From Nematostella vectensis (lineage: Eukaryota; Cnidaria; Anthozoa; Actiniaria; Edwardsiidae): 64,000 nucleotides of DNA. A program made the translations under genes and the position numbers. A model generated the notes under the pieces. The model did not search any database. It saw only the letters and a program-made list of their open reading frames with translations, and was not told the DNA's origin. This document shows, piece by piece, positions 52,461 to 63,597 of this stretch (within the stretch, counting starts at the first letter, position 1; every line of letters begins with the position of its first letter). The stretch lies in the NCBI RefSeq assembly GCF_932526225.1, contig NC_064045.1, positions 16,054,442 to 16,118,441 of the forward strand. Reading direction: 5' to 3'.

Positions 52461-55400
52461 GGATCCTGAACAAAGCATGAGCACATCAAAGATGCTGAGA
52501 GTACATCAAAATGTCCCTATACCTTCTTTTTATGTCATGACACAACAGGAACAGTATAATTAAGTATCGATATTTTAAAAACGAAAATAAAGAAAAAAAA
52601 ATAGGCTATCAGCGGGAATCAAACCCGGGTCGCTGCGTTAGTAGTCAAGTGCCCGCAACGAAAGACTAACGTGGCATTGCTGAAGGGAATTGTAATGAAA
52701 ATTACTTTTAATACTATTGGTATCGTAAACTATCCCAAGCAAAGTCACCATCGGACTGGAGGTTACATTCGGGAAAAGCTTCAGGGTTACATTCGGGAAT
52801 TTATTTTACGAGTGTAACCTCCAAAAGGTTACAATCGATAATTTGTTTTCCGAATGTAAATTCCAAAAAGTAACATTAGGAAAATAAAACAGTATACTCG
52901 GAAAAAAAAGGTATATCAATCTATCGAGCGCTATGCTCTATGTTAGAATCTACTTAATCAAGTTATCCAAGGAATCTAGTCAGGTCTTGTGTGCATAAAA
53001 TATGTACAGGATCCTGAACAAAGCATGAGCACATCAAAGATGCTGAGAGTACATAAAAATGTCCCTATACGTTCTTTTTATGTCATGACACACCAAGAAC
53101 AGTATAATTAAGTATCGATATTTAAAAAAAAAAAATAAAGAAAAAAAAATAGGCTATCAGCGGGAATCGAACCCGGGTAGCTGCGTTAGTAGTCAAGTGC
53201 CCGCAACGAAAGACTAACGTGGCATTGCTGAAGGGAATTGTAATGAAAATTACTTTTAATACTATTGGTATCGTAAACTATCCCAAGCAAAGTCACCATC
53301 GGACTGGAGGTTACATTCGGGAAAAGCTTTAGGGTTACATTCGGGAATTTGTTTTACGAGTGTAACCTCCAAAAGGTTACAATCGATAATTTTTTTTCCG
53401 AATGTAAATTCCAAAAAGTAACATTGGGAAAAATAAAACAGTATACTCGGAAAAAAAGGTATATCAATCTATCGAGCGCTATGCTCTATGTTAAAATCTA
53501 CTTAATCAAGTTATCCAAGGAATCTAGATAGTTCTTGTGTGCATAAAATATGTACAGGATCCTGAACAAAGCATGAGCACATCAAAGATGCTAAGAGTAC
53601 ATAAAAATGTCCCTATACCTTCTTTTTATGTCATGACACACCAAGAACAGTATAATTAAGTATCGATATTTAAAAAAAAAACAAATAAAGAAAAAAAATT
53701 AGGCTATCAGCGGGAATCGAACCCGGGTCGCTGCGTTAGTAGTCAAGTGCCCGCAACGAAAGACTAACGTGGCATTGCTGAAGGGAATTGTAATGAAAAT
53801 TACTTTTAATACTATTGGTATCGTAAACTATCCCAAGCAAAGTCACCATCGGACTGGAGGTTACATTCGGGAAAAGCTTTAGGGTTACATTCGGGAATTT
53901 GTTTTACGAGTGTAACCTCCAAAAGGTTACAATCGATAACTTTTTTTCCGAATGTAAATTCCAAAAAGTAACATTAGGAAAATAAAACAGTATACTCGGA
54001 AAAAAAGGTATATCAATCTATCGAGCGCTATGCTCTATGTTAGAATCTACTTAATCAAGTTATCCAAGGAATCTAGTTAGTTCTTGTGTGCATAAAATAT
54101 GTACAGGATCCTGAACAAAGCATGAGCACATCAAAGATGCTGAGAGTACATCAAAATGTCCCTATACCTTCTTTTTATGTCATGACACACCAAGAACAGT
54201 ATAATTAAGTATCGATATTAAAAAATAAAAATAAAGAAAAAAAAAATAGGCTATCAGCGGGAATCGAACCCGGGTCGTTGCGTTAGTAGTCAAGTGCCCG
54301 CAACGAAAGACTATCGTGGCATTGCTGAAGGGAATCGTAATGAAAATTACTTTTAATACTATTGGTATCGTAAACTATCCCAAGCAAAGTCAACATTGGA
54401 CTGGAGGTTACATTCGGGAAAAGCTTCAGGCTTACATTCGGGAATTTGTTTTACGAGTGTAACCTCCAAAAGGTTACAATCAATAATTTTTTTTCCGAAT
54501 GTAAATTCCAAAAAGTAACATTAGGAAAAATAAAACAGTATACTCGGAAAAAAAGGTATATCAATCTATCGAGCGCTATGCTCTATGTTAGAATCTACTT
54601 AATCAAGTTATCCAAGGAATCTAGTTAGTTCTTGTGCGCATAAAATATGTACAGGATCCTGAACAAAGCATGAGCACATCAAAGATGCTGAGAGTACATA
54701 AAAATGTCCCTATACCTTCTTTTTATGTCATGACACACCAAGAACAGTATAATTAAGTATCGATATTAAAAAAAAAAAATAAAGAAAAAAAAATAGGCTA
54801 TCAGCGGGAATCGAACCCGGGTCGTTGCGTTAGTAGTCAAGTGCCCGCAACGTAAGACTAACGTGGCATTGCTGAAGGGAATCGTAATGAAAATTACTTT
54901 TAATACTATTGGTATCGTAAACTATCCCAAGCAAAGTCAACATCGGACTGGAGGTTACATTCAGGAAAAGCTTCAGGGTTACATTCGGGAATTTGTTTTA
55001 CGAGTGTCACCTCCAAAAGGTTACAATCAATAATTTTTTTTCCGAATGTAAATTCCAAAAAGTAACATTAGGAAAAATAAAACAGTATACTCGGAAAAAA
55101 GGTATATCAATCTATCGAGCGCTATGCTCTATGTTAGAATCTACTTAATCAAGTTATCCAAGGAATCTAGTTAGTTCTTGTGCGCATAAAATATGTACAG
55201 GATCCTGAACAAAGCATGAGCACATCAAAGATGCTGAGAGTACATAAAAATGTCCCTATACCTTCTTTTTATATCATGACACACCAAGAACAGTATAATT
55301 AAGTATCGATATTTAAAAAAAAAAATTAAGACAAAAAAAATAGGCTATCAGCGGGAATCTAACCCGGGTCGCTACGGCTGTAGTCAAGTGCCCGCAACGA

Positions 55401-56838
55401 AAGACTAACGTGGCATTGCTGAAGAGAATTGTAATGAAAATTACTTTTAATACTATTGGTATCGTAAACTATCCCAAGCAAAGTCACCATCGGACTGGAG
55501 GTTACATTCGGGAAAAGCTTTAGGGTTACATTCGGGAATTTGTTTTACGAGTGTAACCTCCAAAAGGTTACAATCGATAATTTTTTTTCCGAATGTAAAT
55601 TCCAAAAAGTAACATTAGGAAAAATAAAACAGTATACTCGGAAAAAAAGGTATATCAATCTATCGAGCGCTATGCTCTATGTTAGAATCTACTTAATCAA
55701 GTTATCCAAGGAATCTAGTTAGTTCTTGTGTGCATAAAATATGTACAGGATCCTGAACAAAGCATGAGCACATCAAAGATGCTGAGAGTACATCAAAATG
55801 TCCCTATACCTTCTTTTTATGTCATGACACACCAAGAACAGTATAATTAAGTATCGATATTTAAAAAAAAAAATAAAGAAAAAAAAATAAGCTATCAGCG
55901 GGAATCGAACCCGGGTCGCTGCGTTAGTAGTCAAGTGCCCGCAACGAAAGACTAAAGTGGCATTGCTGAAGGGAATTGTAATGAAAATTACTTTTAATAC
56001 TATTGGTATCGTAAACTATCCCAAGCAAAGTCACCATCCGACTGGAGGTTACATTCGGGAAAAGCTTCAGGGTTACACTCGGGAATTTGTTTTACGAGTG
56101 TAACCTCCAAAAGGTTACAATCGATAATTTTTTTTCCGAATGTAAATTCCAAAAAGTAACATTAGGAAAAATAAAACAGTATACTCGGAAAAAAGGTATA
56201 TTAATCTATCGAGCGCTATGCTCTATGTTAGAATCTACTTAATCAAGTTATCCAAGGAATCTAGTTAGTTCTTGTGTGCATAAAATATGTACAGGATCCT
56301 GAACAAAGCATGAGCACATCAAAGATTCTGAGAGTACATAAAAATGTCCCTATACCTTCTTTTTATGTCATGACACACCAAGAACAGTATAATTAAGTAT
56401 CGATATTAAAAAAAAAATAAAGAAAAAAAAATAGGCTATCAGCGGGAATCGAACCCGGGGCGCTGCTTTAGTAGTCAAGTGCCCGCAACGAAAGACTAAC
56501 GTGGCATTGCTGAAGGGAATTGTAATGAAAATTACTTTTAATACTATTGGTATCGTAAACTATCCCAAGCAAAGTCACCATCGGACTGGAGGTTACATTC
56601 GGGAAAAGCTTCAGGGTTACATTCGGGAATTTGTTTTACGAGTGTAACCTCCAAAAGGTTACAATCGATAATTTTTTTCCGAATGTAAATTCCAAAAAGT
56701 AACATTAGGAAAAAATAAAACAGTATACTCGGAAAAAAAGGTATATCAATCTATCGAGCGCTATGCTCTATGTTAGAATCTACTTAATCAAGTTATCCAA
56801 GGAATCTAGTTAGTTCTTGTGTGCATAAAATCTGTACA
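52461..56838. repeat. 8-monomer higher-order repeat, copy 2 (4.378 kb)
   Basis: Marks are 52461, 53009, 53557, 54106, 54654, 55200, 55748 and 56294. The first unit is chimeric: its left part (TTAAAAACGAAAATAAAG, GAATCAAACCC) matches the unit at 56839, and its right part (TTTATTTTACGAG, CTAGTCAGGTC) matches the unit at 48083. This places the exchange junction between about 52620 and 52802. Confidence 0.92.
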
Positions 56839-57932
56839 GGATCCTGAACAAAGCATGAGCACATCAAAGATGCTGAGAGTACATCAAAATGTCCCTATAC
56901 CTTCTTTTTATGTCATGACACAACAGGAACAGTATAATTAAGTATCGATATTTTAAAAACGAAAATAAAGAAAAAAAAATAGGCTATCAGCGGGAATCAA
57001 ACCCGGGTCGCTGCGTTAGTAGTCAAGTGCCCGCAACGAAAGACTAACGTGGCATTGCTGAAGGGAATTGTAATGAAAATTACTTTTAATACTATTGGTA
57101 TCGTAAACTATCCCAAGCAAAGTCACCATCGGACTGGAGGTTACATTCGGGAAAAGCTTTAGGGTTACATTCGGGAATTTGTTTTACGAGTGTAACCTCC
57201 AAAAGGTTACAATCGATAATTTTTTTTCCGAATGTAAATTCCAAAAAGTAACATTAGGAAAAATAAAACAGTATACTCGGAAAAAAAGGTATATCAATCT
57301 ATCGAGCGCTATGCTCTATGTTAGAATCTACTTAATCAAGTTATCCAAGGAATCTAGTTAGTTCTTGTGTGCATAAAATATGTACAGGATCCTGAACAAA
57401 GCATGAGCACATCAAAGATGCTGAGAGTACATCAAAATGTCCCTATACCTTCTTTTTATGTCATGACACACCAAGAACAGTATAATTAAGTATCGATATT
57501 TAAAAAAAAAAATAAAGAAAAAAAAATAGGCTATCAGCGGGAATCGAACCCGGGGCGCTGCTTTAGTAGTCAAGTGCCCGCAACGAAAGACTAACGTGGC
57601 ATTGCTGAAGGGAATTGTAATGAAAATTACTTTTAATACTATTGGTATCGTAAACTATCCCAAGCAAAGTCACCATCGGACTGGAGGTTACATTCGGGAA
57701 AAGCTTCAGGGTTACATTCGGGAATTTGTTTTACGAGTGTAACCTCCAAAAGGTTACAATCGATAATTTTTTTTCCGAATGTAAATTCCAAAAAGTAGCA
57801 TTAGGAAAATAAAACAGTATACTCGGAAAAAAAGGTATATCAATTTATCGAGCGCTATGCTCTTTGTTAGAATCTACTTAATCAAGTTATCCAAGGAATC
57901 TAGTTAGTTCTTGTGTGCATAAAATATGTACA
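56839..57932. repeat. Monomers 105-106 leading into the SINE block
   Basis: Marks are 56839 and 57387. Unit 105 shares AAAATCTGTACAGG, ACAACAGGAAC and TTAAAAACGAAAATAAAG with the unit at 52461. Unit 106 carries CCCGGGGCGCTGCTTTAG like the unit at 56294, then GTAGCATTAGG and TCTTTGTTAG, which start the 3.65-kb block. Confidence 0.8.
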
Positions 57933-58585
57933 GGATCCTGAACAAAGCATGAGCACATCAAAGATGCTGAGAGTACATAAAAATGTCCCTATACCTTCTT
58001 TTTATGTCATGACACACCAAGAACAGTATAATTAAGTATCGATATTTAAAAAAAAATAAAGAAAAAAAAAATAGGCTATCAGCGGGAATCGAACCCGGGT
58101 CGCTGCGTTAGTAGTGAAGTGCCCGCAACGAAAGACTAACGTGGCATTGCTGAAGTGAATTGTAATGAAAATTACTTTTAATACTATTGGTATCGTAAAC
58201 TATCCCAAGCAAAGTCACCATCGGACTGGAGGTTACATTCGGGAAAAGCTTCAGGGTTACATTCGGGATTTGTTTTACGAGTGTAACCTCCAAAAGGTTA
58301 CCATCGATAATTTTTTTTCCGAATGTAAATTCCAAAAAGTAACATTAGGAAAGATAAAACAGTATACTCGGAAAAAAAGGTATATCAATCTATCGAGCGC
58401 TATGCTCTATGTTAGAATCTACTTAATCAAGTTATCCAAGGAATCTAGTTAGTTCTTGTGTGCATGAAATATGTACAGGATCCTGAACAAAGCATGAGCA
58501 CATCAAAGATACTGAGAGTACATAAAAATGTCCCTATACCTTCTTTTTATGTCATGACACACCAAGAACAGTATAATTAAGTATC

Positions 58586-58962
58586 CTTTAACCTTTAAAC
58601 CTTTAACCTTTAAATACAATAATTGCCACTAGCGAGCTAATCCGGCAATGAGAGTGTAACCTCGGTTAGTAAGCACTGTCACTGGGGGTGGTCACTGCCA
58701 GAGGGTTTATTGCGTCCCCAGTGGTTCTTTTACGTCCCTTCGGTTCAGGTTTAGTGTAGTACAGCTTGAAGAGACGGGACCTCCGGTTTAGTGTCCTTAT
58801 CCGAGAAGACTGGAAACACGGGAGAATAACTTCAACTCACTTGTGACAAATTCGATTCAAGGCAGGAACCCGGAAAAATCCCCAGTTTGAGCCAGGATTC
58901 GAACCTGGGCCACAGCGGTGAGAGGCCGACGCGCTAACACACTAGGCCACCCGTGCTTCCCA
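58586..58962 (-). mobile_element. tRNA-Glu-derived SINE, copy 1 (377 bp)
   Basis: This is a non-satellite insert in the minus orientation. Its 5' head (about 58888-58956) is tRNA-like, with an A-box (58940-58950, minus GTGGCCTAGTG) and a B-box (58895-58905, minus GGTTCGAATCC). The T-arm pairs perfectly (CCAGG/CCTGG), and the anticodon region CTCTCACCGC resembles tRNA-Glu(CTC). The body includes a module (about 58773-58811) containing CTTATCCGAGAAGACT, which resembles a module I recall from anthozoan repeats. The 3' tail (58586-58613) is a short tandem of AACCTTT/AAACCTTT units, a SINE-type microsatellite tail. There is no open reading frame of note. It splits a monomer inside the TATCGATA palindrome; only ATC could be a target duplication. 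Confidence 0.85.
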
Positions 58963-59405
58963 ATCGATATTTAATAAAAAAAAAAAAAGAAAGAAAAATA
59001 GGCTATCAGCGGGAATCGAACCCGGGTAGCTGCGTTAGTATTCAAGTGCCCGCAACGAAAGACTAACGTGGCATTGCTGAAGGGAATTGTAATGAAAATT
59101 ACTTTTAATACTATTGGTATCGTAAACTATCCCAAGCAAAGTCACCATCGGACTGGAGGTTACAGTCGGGAAAAGCTTCAGGGTTACATTCGGGAATTTG
59201 TTTTACGAGTGTAACCTCCAAAAGGTTACAATCGATAATTTTTTTTCCGAATGTAAATTCCAAAAAGTAACATTAGGAAAAATAAAACAGTATACTCGGA
59301 AAAAAAGGTATATCAATCTATCGAGCGCTATGCTCTATGTTAGAATCTACTTAATCAAGTTATCCAAGGAATCTAGTTAGTTCTTGTGTGCATAAAATAT
59401 GTACA

Positions 59406-61036
59406 GGATCCTAAACAAAGCATAAGCACATCAAAGATGCTGAGAGTACATAAAATGTCCCTATACCTTCTTTTTATGTCATGACACACCAAGAACAGTA
59501 TAATTAAATATCGATATTTGAAAAAAAAAATAAAGAAAAAAAATAGGCTATCAGCGGGAATCGAACCCGGGTCGCTGCGTTAGTAGTCAAGTGCCTGCAA
59601 CGAAAGACTAACGTGGCATTGCTGAAGGGAATTGTAATGAAAATTACTTTTAATACTATTGGCATCGTAAACTATCCCAAGCAAAGTCACCATCGGACTG
59701 GAGGTTACATTCGGGAAAAGCTTCGGGTTACATTCGGGAATTTGTTTTACGAGTGTAACCTCCAAAAGGTTACCATAGATAATTTTTTTTCGAATGTAAA
59801 TTCCAAAAAGTAACATTAGGAAAAATAAAACAGTATACTCGGGAAAAAAGGTATATCAATCTATCGAGCGCTATGCTCTATGTTAGAATCTACTTAATCA
59901 AGTTATCCAAGGAATCTAGTTAGTTCTTGTGTGCATAAAATATGTACAGGATCCTGAACAAAGCATAAGCACATCAAAGATGCTGAGAGTACATAAAAAT
60001 GTCCCTATACCTTCTTTTTATGTCATGACACACCAAGAACAGTATAATTAAATATCGATATTTGAAAAAAAAATAAAGAAAAAAAATAGGCTATCAGCGG
60101 GAATCGAACCCGGGTCGCTGCGTTAGTAGTCAAGTGCCTGCAACGAAAGACTAACGTGGCATTGCTGAAGGGAATTGTAATGAAAATTACTTTTAATACT
60201 ATTGGCATCGTAAACTATCCCAAGCAAAGTCACCATCGGACTGGAGGTTACATTCGGGAAAAGCTTCGGGTTACATTCGGGAATTTGTTTTACGAGTGTA
60301 ACCTCCAAAAGGTTACCATAGATAATTTTTTTCCGAATGTAAATTCCAAAAAGTAACATTAGGAAAAATAAAACAGTATACTCGGGAAAAAAGGTATATC
60401 AATCTATCGAGCGCTATGCTCTATGTTAGAATCTACTTAATCAAGTTATCCAAGGAATCTAGTTAGTTCTTGTGTGCATAAAATATGTACAGGATCCTGA
60501 ACAAAGCATGAGCACATCAAAGATGCTGAGAGTACATTAAAATGTCCCTATACCTTCTTTTTATGTCATGACACACCAAGAACAGTATAATTAAGTATCG
60601 ATATTTAAAAAAAAAAAATAAAGAAAAAAAAAAGGTTATCAGCGGGAATCGAACCCGGGTCGCTGCGTTAGTAGTCAAGTGCCCGCAACGAAAGACTAAC
60701 GTGGCATTGCTGAAGGGAATTGTAATGAAAATTACTTTTAATACTATTGGCATCGTAAACTATCCCAAGCAAAGTCACCATCGGACTGGAGGTTACATTC
60801 GGGAAAAGCTTCGGGTTACATTCGGGAATTTGTTTTACGAGTGTAACCTCCAAAAGGTTACCATAGATAATTTTTTTCCGAATGTAAATTCCAAAAAGTA
60901 ACATTAGGAAAAATAAAACAGTATACTCGGGAAAAAAGGTATATCAATCTATCGAGCGCTATGCTCTATGTTAGAATCTACTTAATCAAGTTATCCAAGG
61001 AATCTAGTTAGTTCTTGTGTGCATAAAATATGTACA
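59406..61036. repeat. Three near-identical monomers (543-545 bp)
   Basis: Units marked 59406, 59949 and 60492 share private changes: GGCATCGTAAAC, GCTTCGGGTTAC (a 2-bp shortening of the hairpin loop), GGTTACCATAGATAA and ACTCGGGAAAAAAGG. The first two also share GTGCCTGCAACG and ATATCGATATTTG. This is local amplification of one monomer, more recent than the rest. Confidence 0.88.
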
Positions 61037-61580
61037 GGATCCTGAACAAAGCATGAGCACATCAAAGATGCTGAGAGTACATAAAAATGTCCCTATACCT
61101 TCTTTTTATGTCATGACACACCAAGAACAGTATAATTAAGTATCGATATTTAAAAAAAAATAAAGAAAAAAAAATAGGCTATCAGCGGGAATCGAACCCG
61201 GGTCGCTGCGTTAGTAGTCAAGTGCCCGCAACGAAAGACTAACGTGGCATTTCTGAAGGGAATTGTAATGAAAATTACTTTTAATACTATTGGTATCGTA
61301 CACTTTCCCAAGCAAAGTCACCATCGGACTGGAGGTTACATTCGGGAAAAGCTTCAGGGTTACATTCGGGAATTTGTTTTACGAGTGTAACCTCCAAAAG
61401 GTTACAATCGATAATTTTTTTTCCGAATGTAAATTCCAAAAAGTAGCATTAGGAAAATAAAACAGTATACTCGGAAAAAAAGGTATATCAATTTATCGAG
61501 CGCTATGCTCTTTGTTAGAATCTACTTAATCAAGTTATCCAAGGAATCTAGTTAGTTCTTGTGTGCATAAAATATGTACA

Positions 61581-63597
61581 GGATCCTGAACAAAGCATGA
61601 GCACATCAAAGATGCTGAGAGTACATAAAAATGTCCCTATACCTTCTTTTTATGTCATGACACACCAAGAACAGTATAATTAAGTATCGATATTTAAAAA
61701 AAAATAAAGAAAAAAAAATAGGCTATCAGCGGGAATCGAACCCGGGTCGCTGCGTTAGTAGTGAAGTGCCCGCAACGAAAGACTAACGTGGCATTGCTGA
61801 AGGGAATTGTAATGAAAATTACTTTTAATACTATTGGTATCGTAAACTATCCCAAGCAAAGTCACCATCGGACTGGAGGTTACATTCGGGAAAAGCTTCA
61901 GGGTTACATTCGGGATTTGTTTTACGAGTGTAACCTCCAAAAGGTTACCATCGATAATTTTTTTTCCGAATGTAAATTCCAAAAAGTAACATTAGGAAAG
62001 ATAAAACAGTATACTCGGAAAAAAAGGTATATCAATCTATCGAGCGCTATGCTCTATGTTAGAATCTACTTAATCAAGTTATCCAAGGAATCTAGTTAGT
62101 TCTTGTGTGCATGAAATATGTACAGGATCCTGAACAAAGCATGAGCACATCAAAGATACTGAGAGTACATAAAAATGTCCCTATACCTTCTTTTTATGTC
62201 ATGACACACCAAGAACAGTATAATTAAGTATCCTTTAACCTTTAAACCTTTAACCTTTAAATACAATAATTGCCACTAGCGAGCTAATCCGGCAATGAGA
62301 GTGTAACCTCGGTTAGTAAGCACTGTCACTGGGGGTGGTCACTGCCAGAGGGTTTATTGCGTCCCCAGTGGTTCTTTTACGTCCCTTCGGTTCAGGTTTA
62401 GTGTAGTACAGCTTGAAGAGACGGGACCTCCGGTTTAGTGTCCTTATCCGAGAAGACTGGAAACACGGGAGAATAACTTCAACTCACTTGTGACAAATTC
62501 GATTCAAGGCAGGAACCCGGAAAAATCCCCAGTTTGAGCCAGGATTCGAACCTGGGCCACAGCGGTGAGAGGCCGACGCGCTAACACACTAGGCCACCCG
62601 TGCTTCCCAATCGATATTTAATAAAAAAAAAAAAAAGAAAGAAAAATAGGCTATCAGCGGGAATCGAACCCGGGTAGCTGCGTTAGTATTCAAGTGCCCG
62701 CAACGAAAGACTAACGTGGCATTGCTGAAGGGAATTGTAATGAAAATTACTTTTAATACTATTGGTATCGTAAACTATCCCAAGCAAAGTCACCATCGGA
62801 CTGAAGGTTACAGTCGGGAAAAGCTTCAGGGTTACATTCGGGAATTTGTTTTACGAGTGTAACCTCCAAAAGGTTACAATCGATAATTTTTTTTCCGAAT
62901 GTAAATTCCAAAAAGTAACATTGGGAAAAATAAAACAGTATACTCGTAAAAAAAGGTATATCAATCTATCGAGCGCTATGCTCTATGTTAGAATCTACTT
63001 AATCAAGTTATCCAAGGAATCTAGTTAGTTCTTGTGTGCATAAAATATGTACAGGATCCTGAACAAAGCATAAGCACATCAAAGATGCTGAGAGTACATA
63101 AAAATGTCCCTATACCTTCTTTTTATGTCATGACACACCAAGAACAGTATAATTAAATATCGATATTTGAAAAAAAAAATAAAGAAAAAAAATAGGCTAT
63201 CAGCGGGAATCGAACCCGGGTCGCTGCGTTAGTAGTCAAGTGCCTGCAACGAAAGACTAACGTGGCATTGCTGAAGGGAATTGTAATGAAAATTACTTTT
63301 AATACTATTGGCATCGTAAACTATCCCAAGCAAAGTCACCATCGGACTGGAGGTTACATTCGGGAAAAGCTTCGGGTTACATTCGGGAATTTGTTTTACG
63401 AGTGTAACCTCCAAAAGGTTACCATAGATAATTTTTTTTCGAATGTAAATTCCAAAAAGTAACATTAGGAAAAATAAAACAGTATACTCGGGAAAAAAGG
63501 TATATCAATCTATCGAGCGCTATGCTCTATGTTAGAATCTACTTAATCAAGTTATCCAAGGAATCTAGTTAGTTCTTGTGTGCATAAAATATGTACA
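61581..63597. repeat. 3.648-kb composite block, copy 2 (partial)
   Basis: Marks are 61581, 62125 and, after the SINE, 63054. The match to copy 1 holds at offsets of 3647-3649 bp through the first of the three GCTTCGGG monomers, then stops. From 63598 the sequence follows a different monomer type. Confidence 0.9.
62233..62609 (-). mobile_element. tRNA-Glu-derived SINE, copy 2 (377 bp)
   Basis: The same element at an offset of 3647 bp, with the same length, the same insertion point and no difference that I can find by eye. The B-box lies at 62542-62552 and the A-box at 62587-62597. Because the flanking satellite is duplicated with it, this is a passenger copy made by block duplication, not a second insertion. 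Confidence 0.85.

Larger units (their letters stand above)
57933..61580. repeat. 3.648-kb composite block, copy 1 (six monomers plus SINE)
   Basis: Marks are 57933, 58478, then 59406 after the SINE, 59949, 60492 and 61037. The block is flanked on both sides by units with GTAGCATTAGG (57797 and 61444) and TCTTTGTTAG. Units 57933 and 61581 share TAGTAGTGAAGTG, CGGGATTTG and GAAAGATAAAAC; 58478 and 62125 share CATGAAATATG and AAGATACTGAG. Confidence 0.9.

Noticed and set aside
58586-58613. Telomere-like repeats (AACCTTT units)
   Set aside because: Only a few irregular copies exist, at the 3' end of the SINE, where a microsatellite tail is expected.
61761-62099. Longest open frame in the window (112 codons, plus strand)
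   Set aside because: It is a fusion of two of the usual satellite frames caused by a 1-bp loss in CGGGATTTG; no start context, domain or codon signal supports a gene. The 90-codon frame at 30651-30923 arises in a similar way from a TGACAC to TTACAC change.
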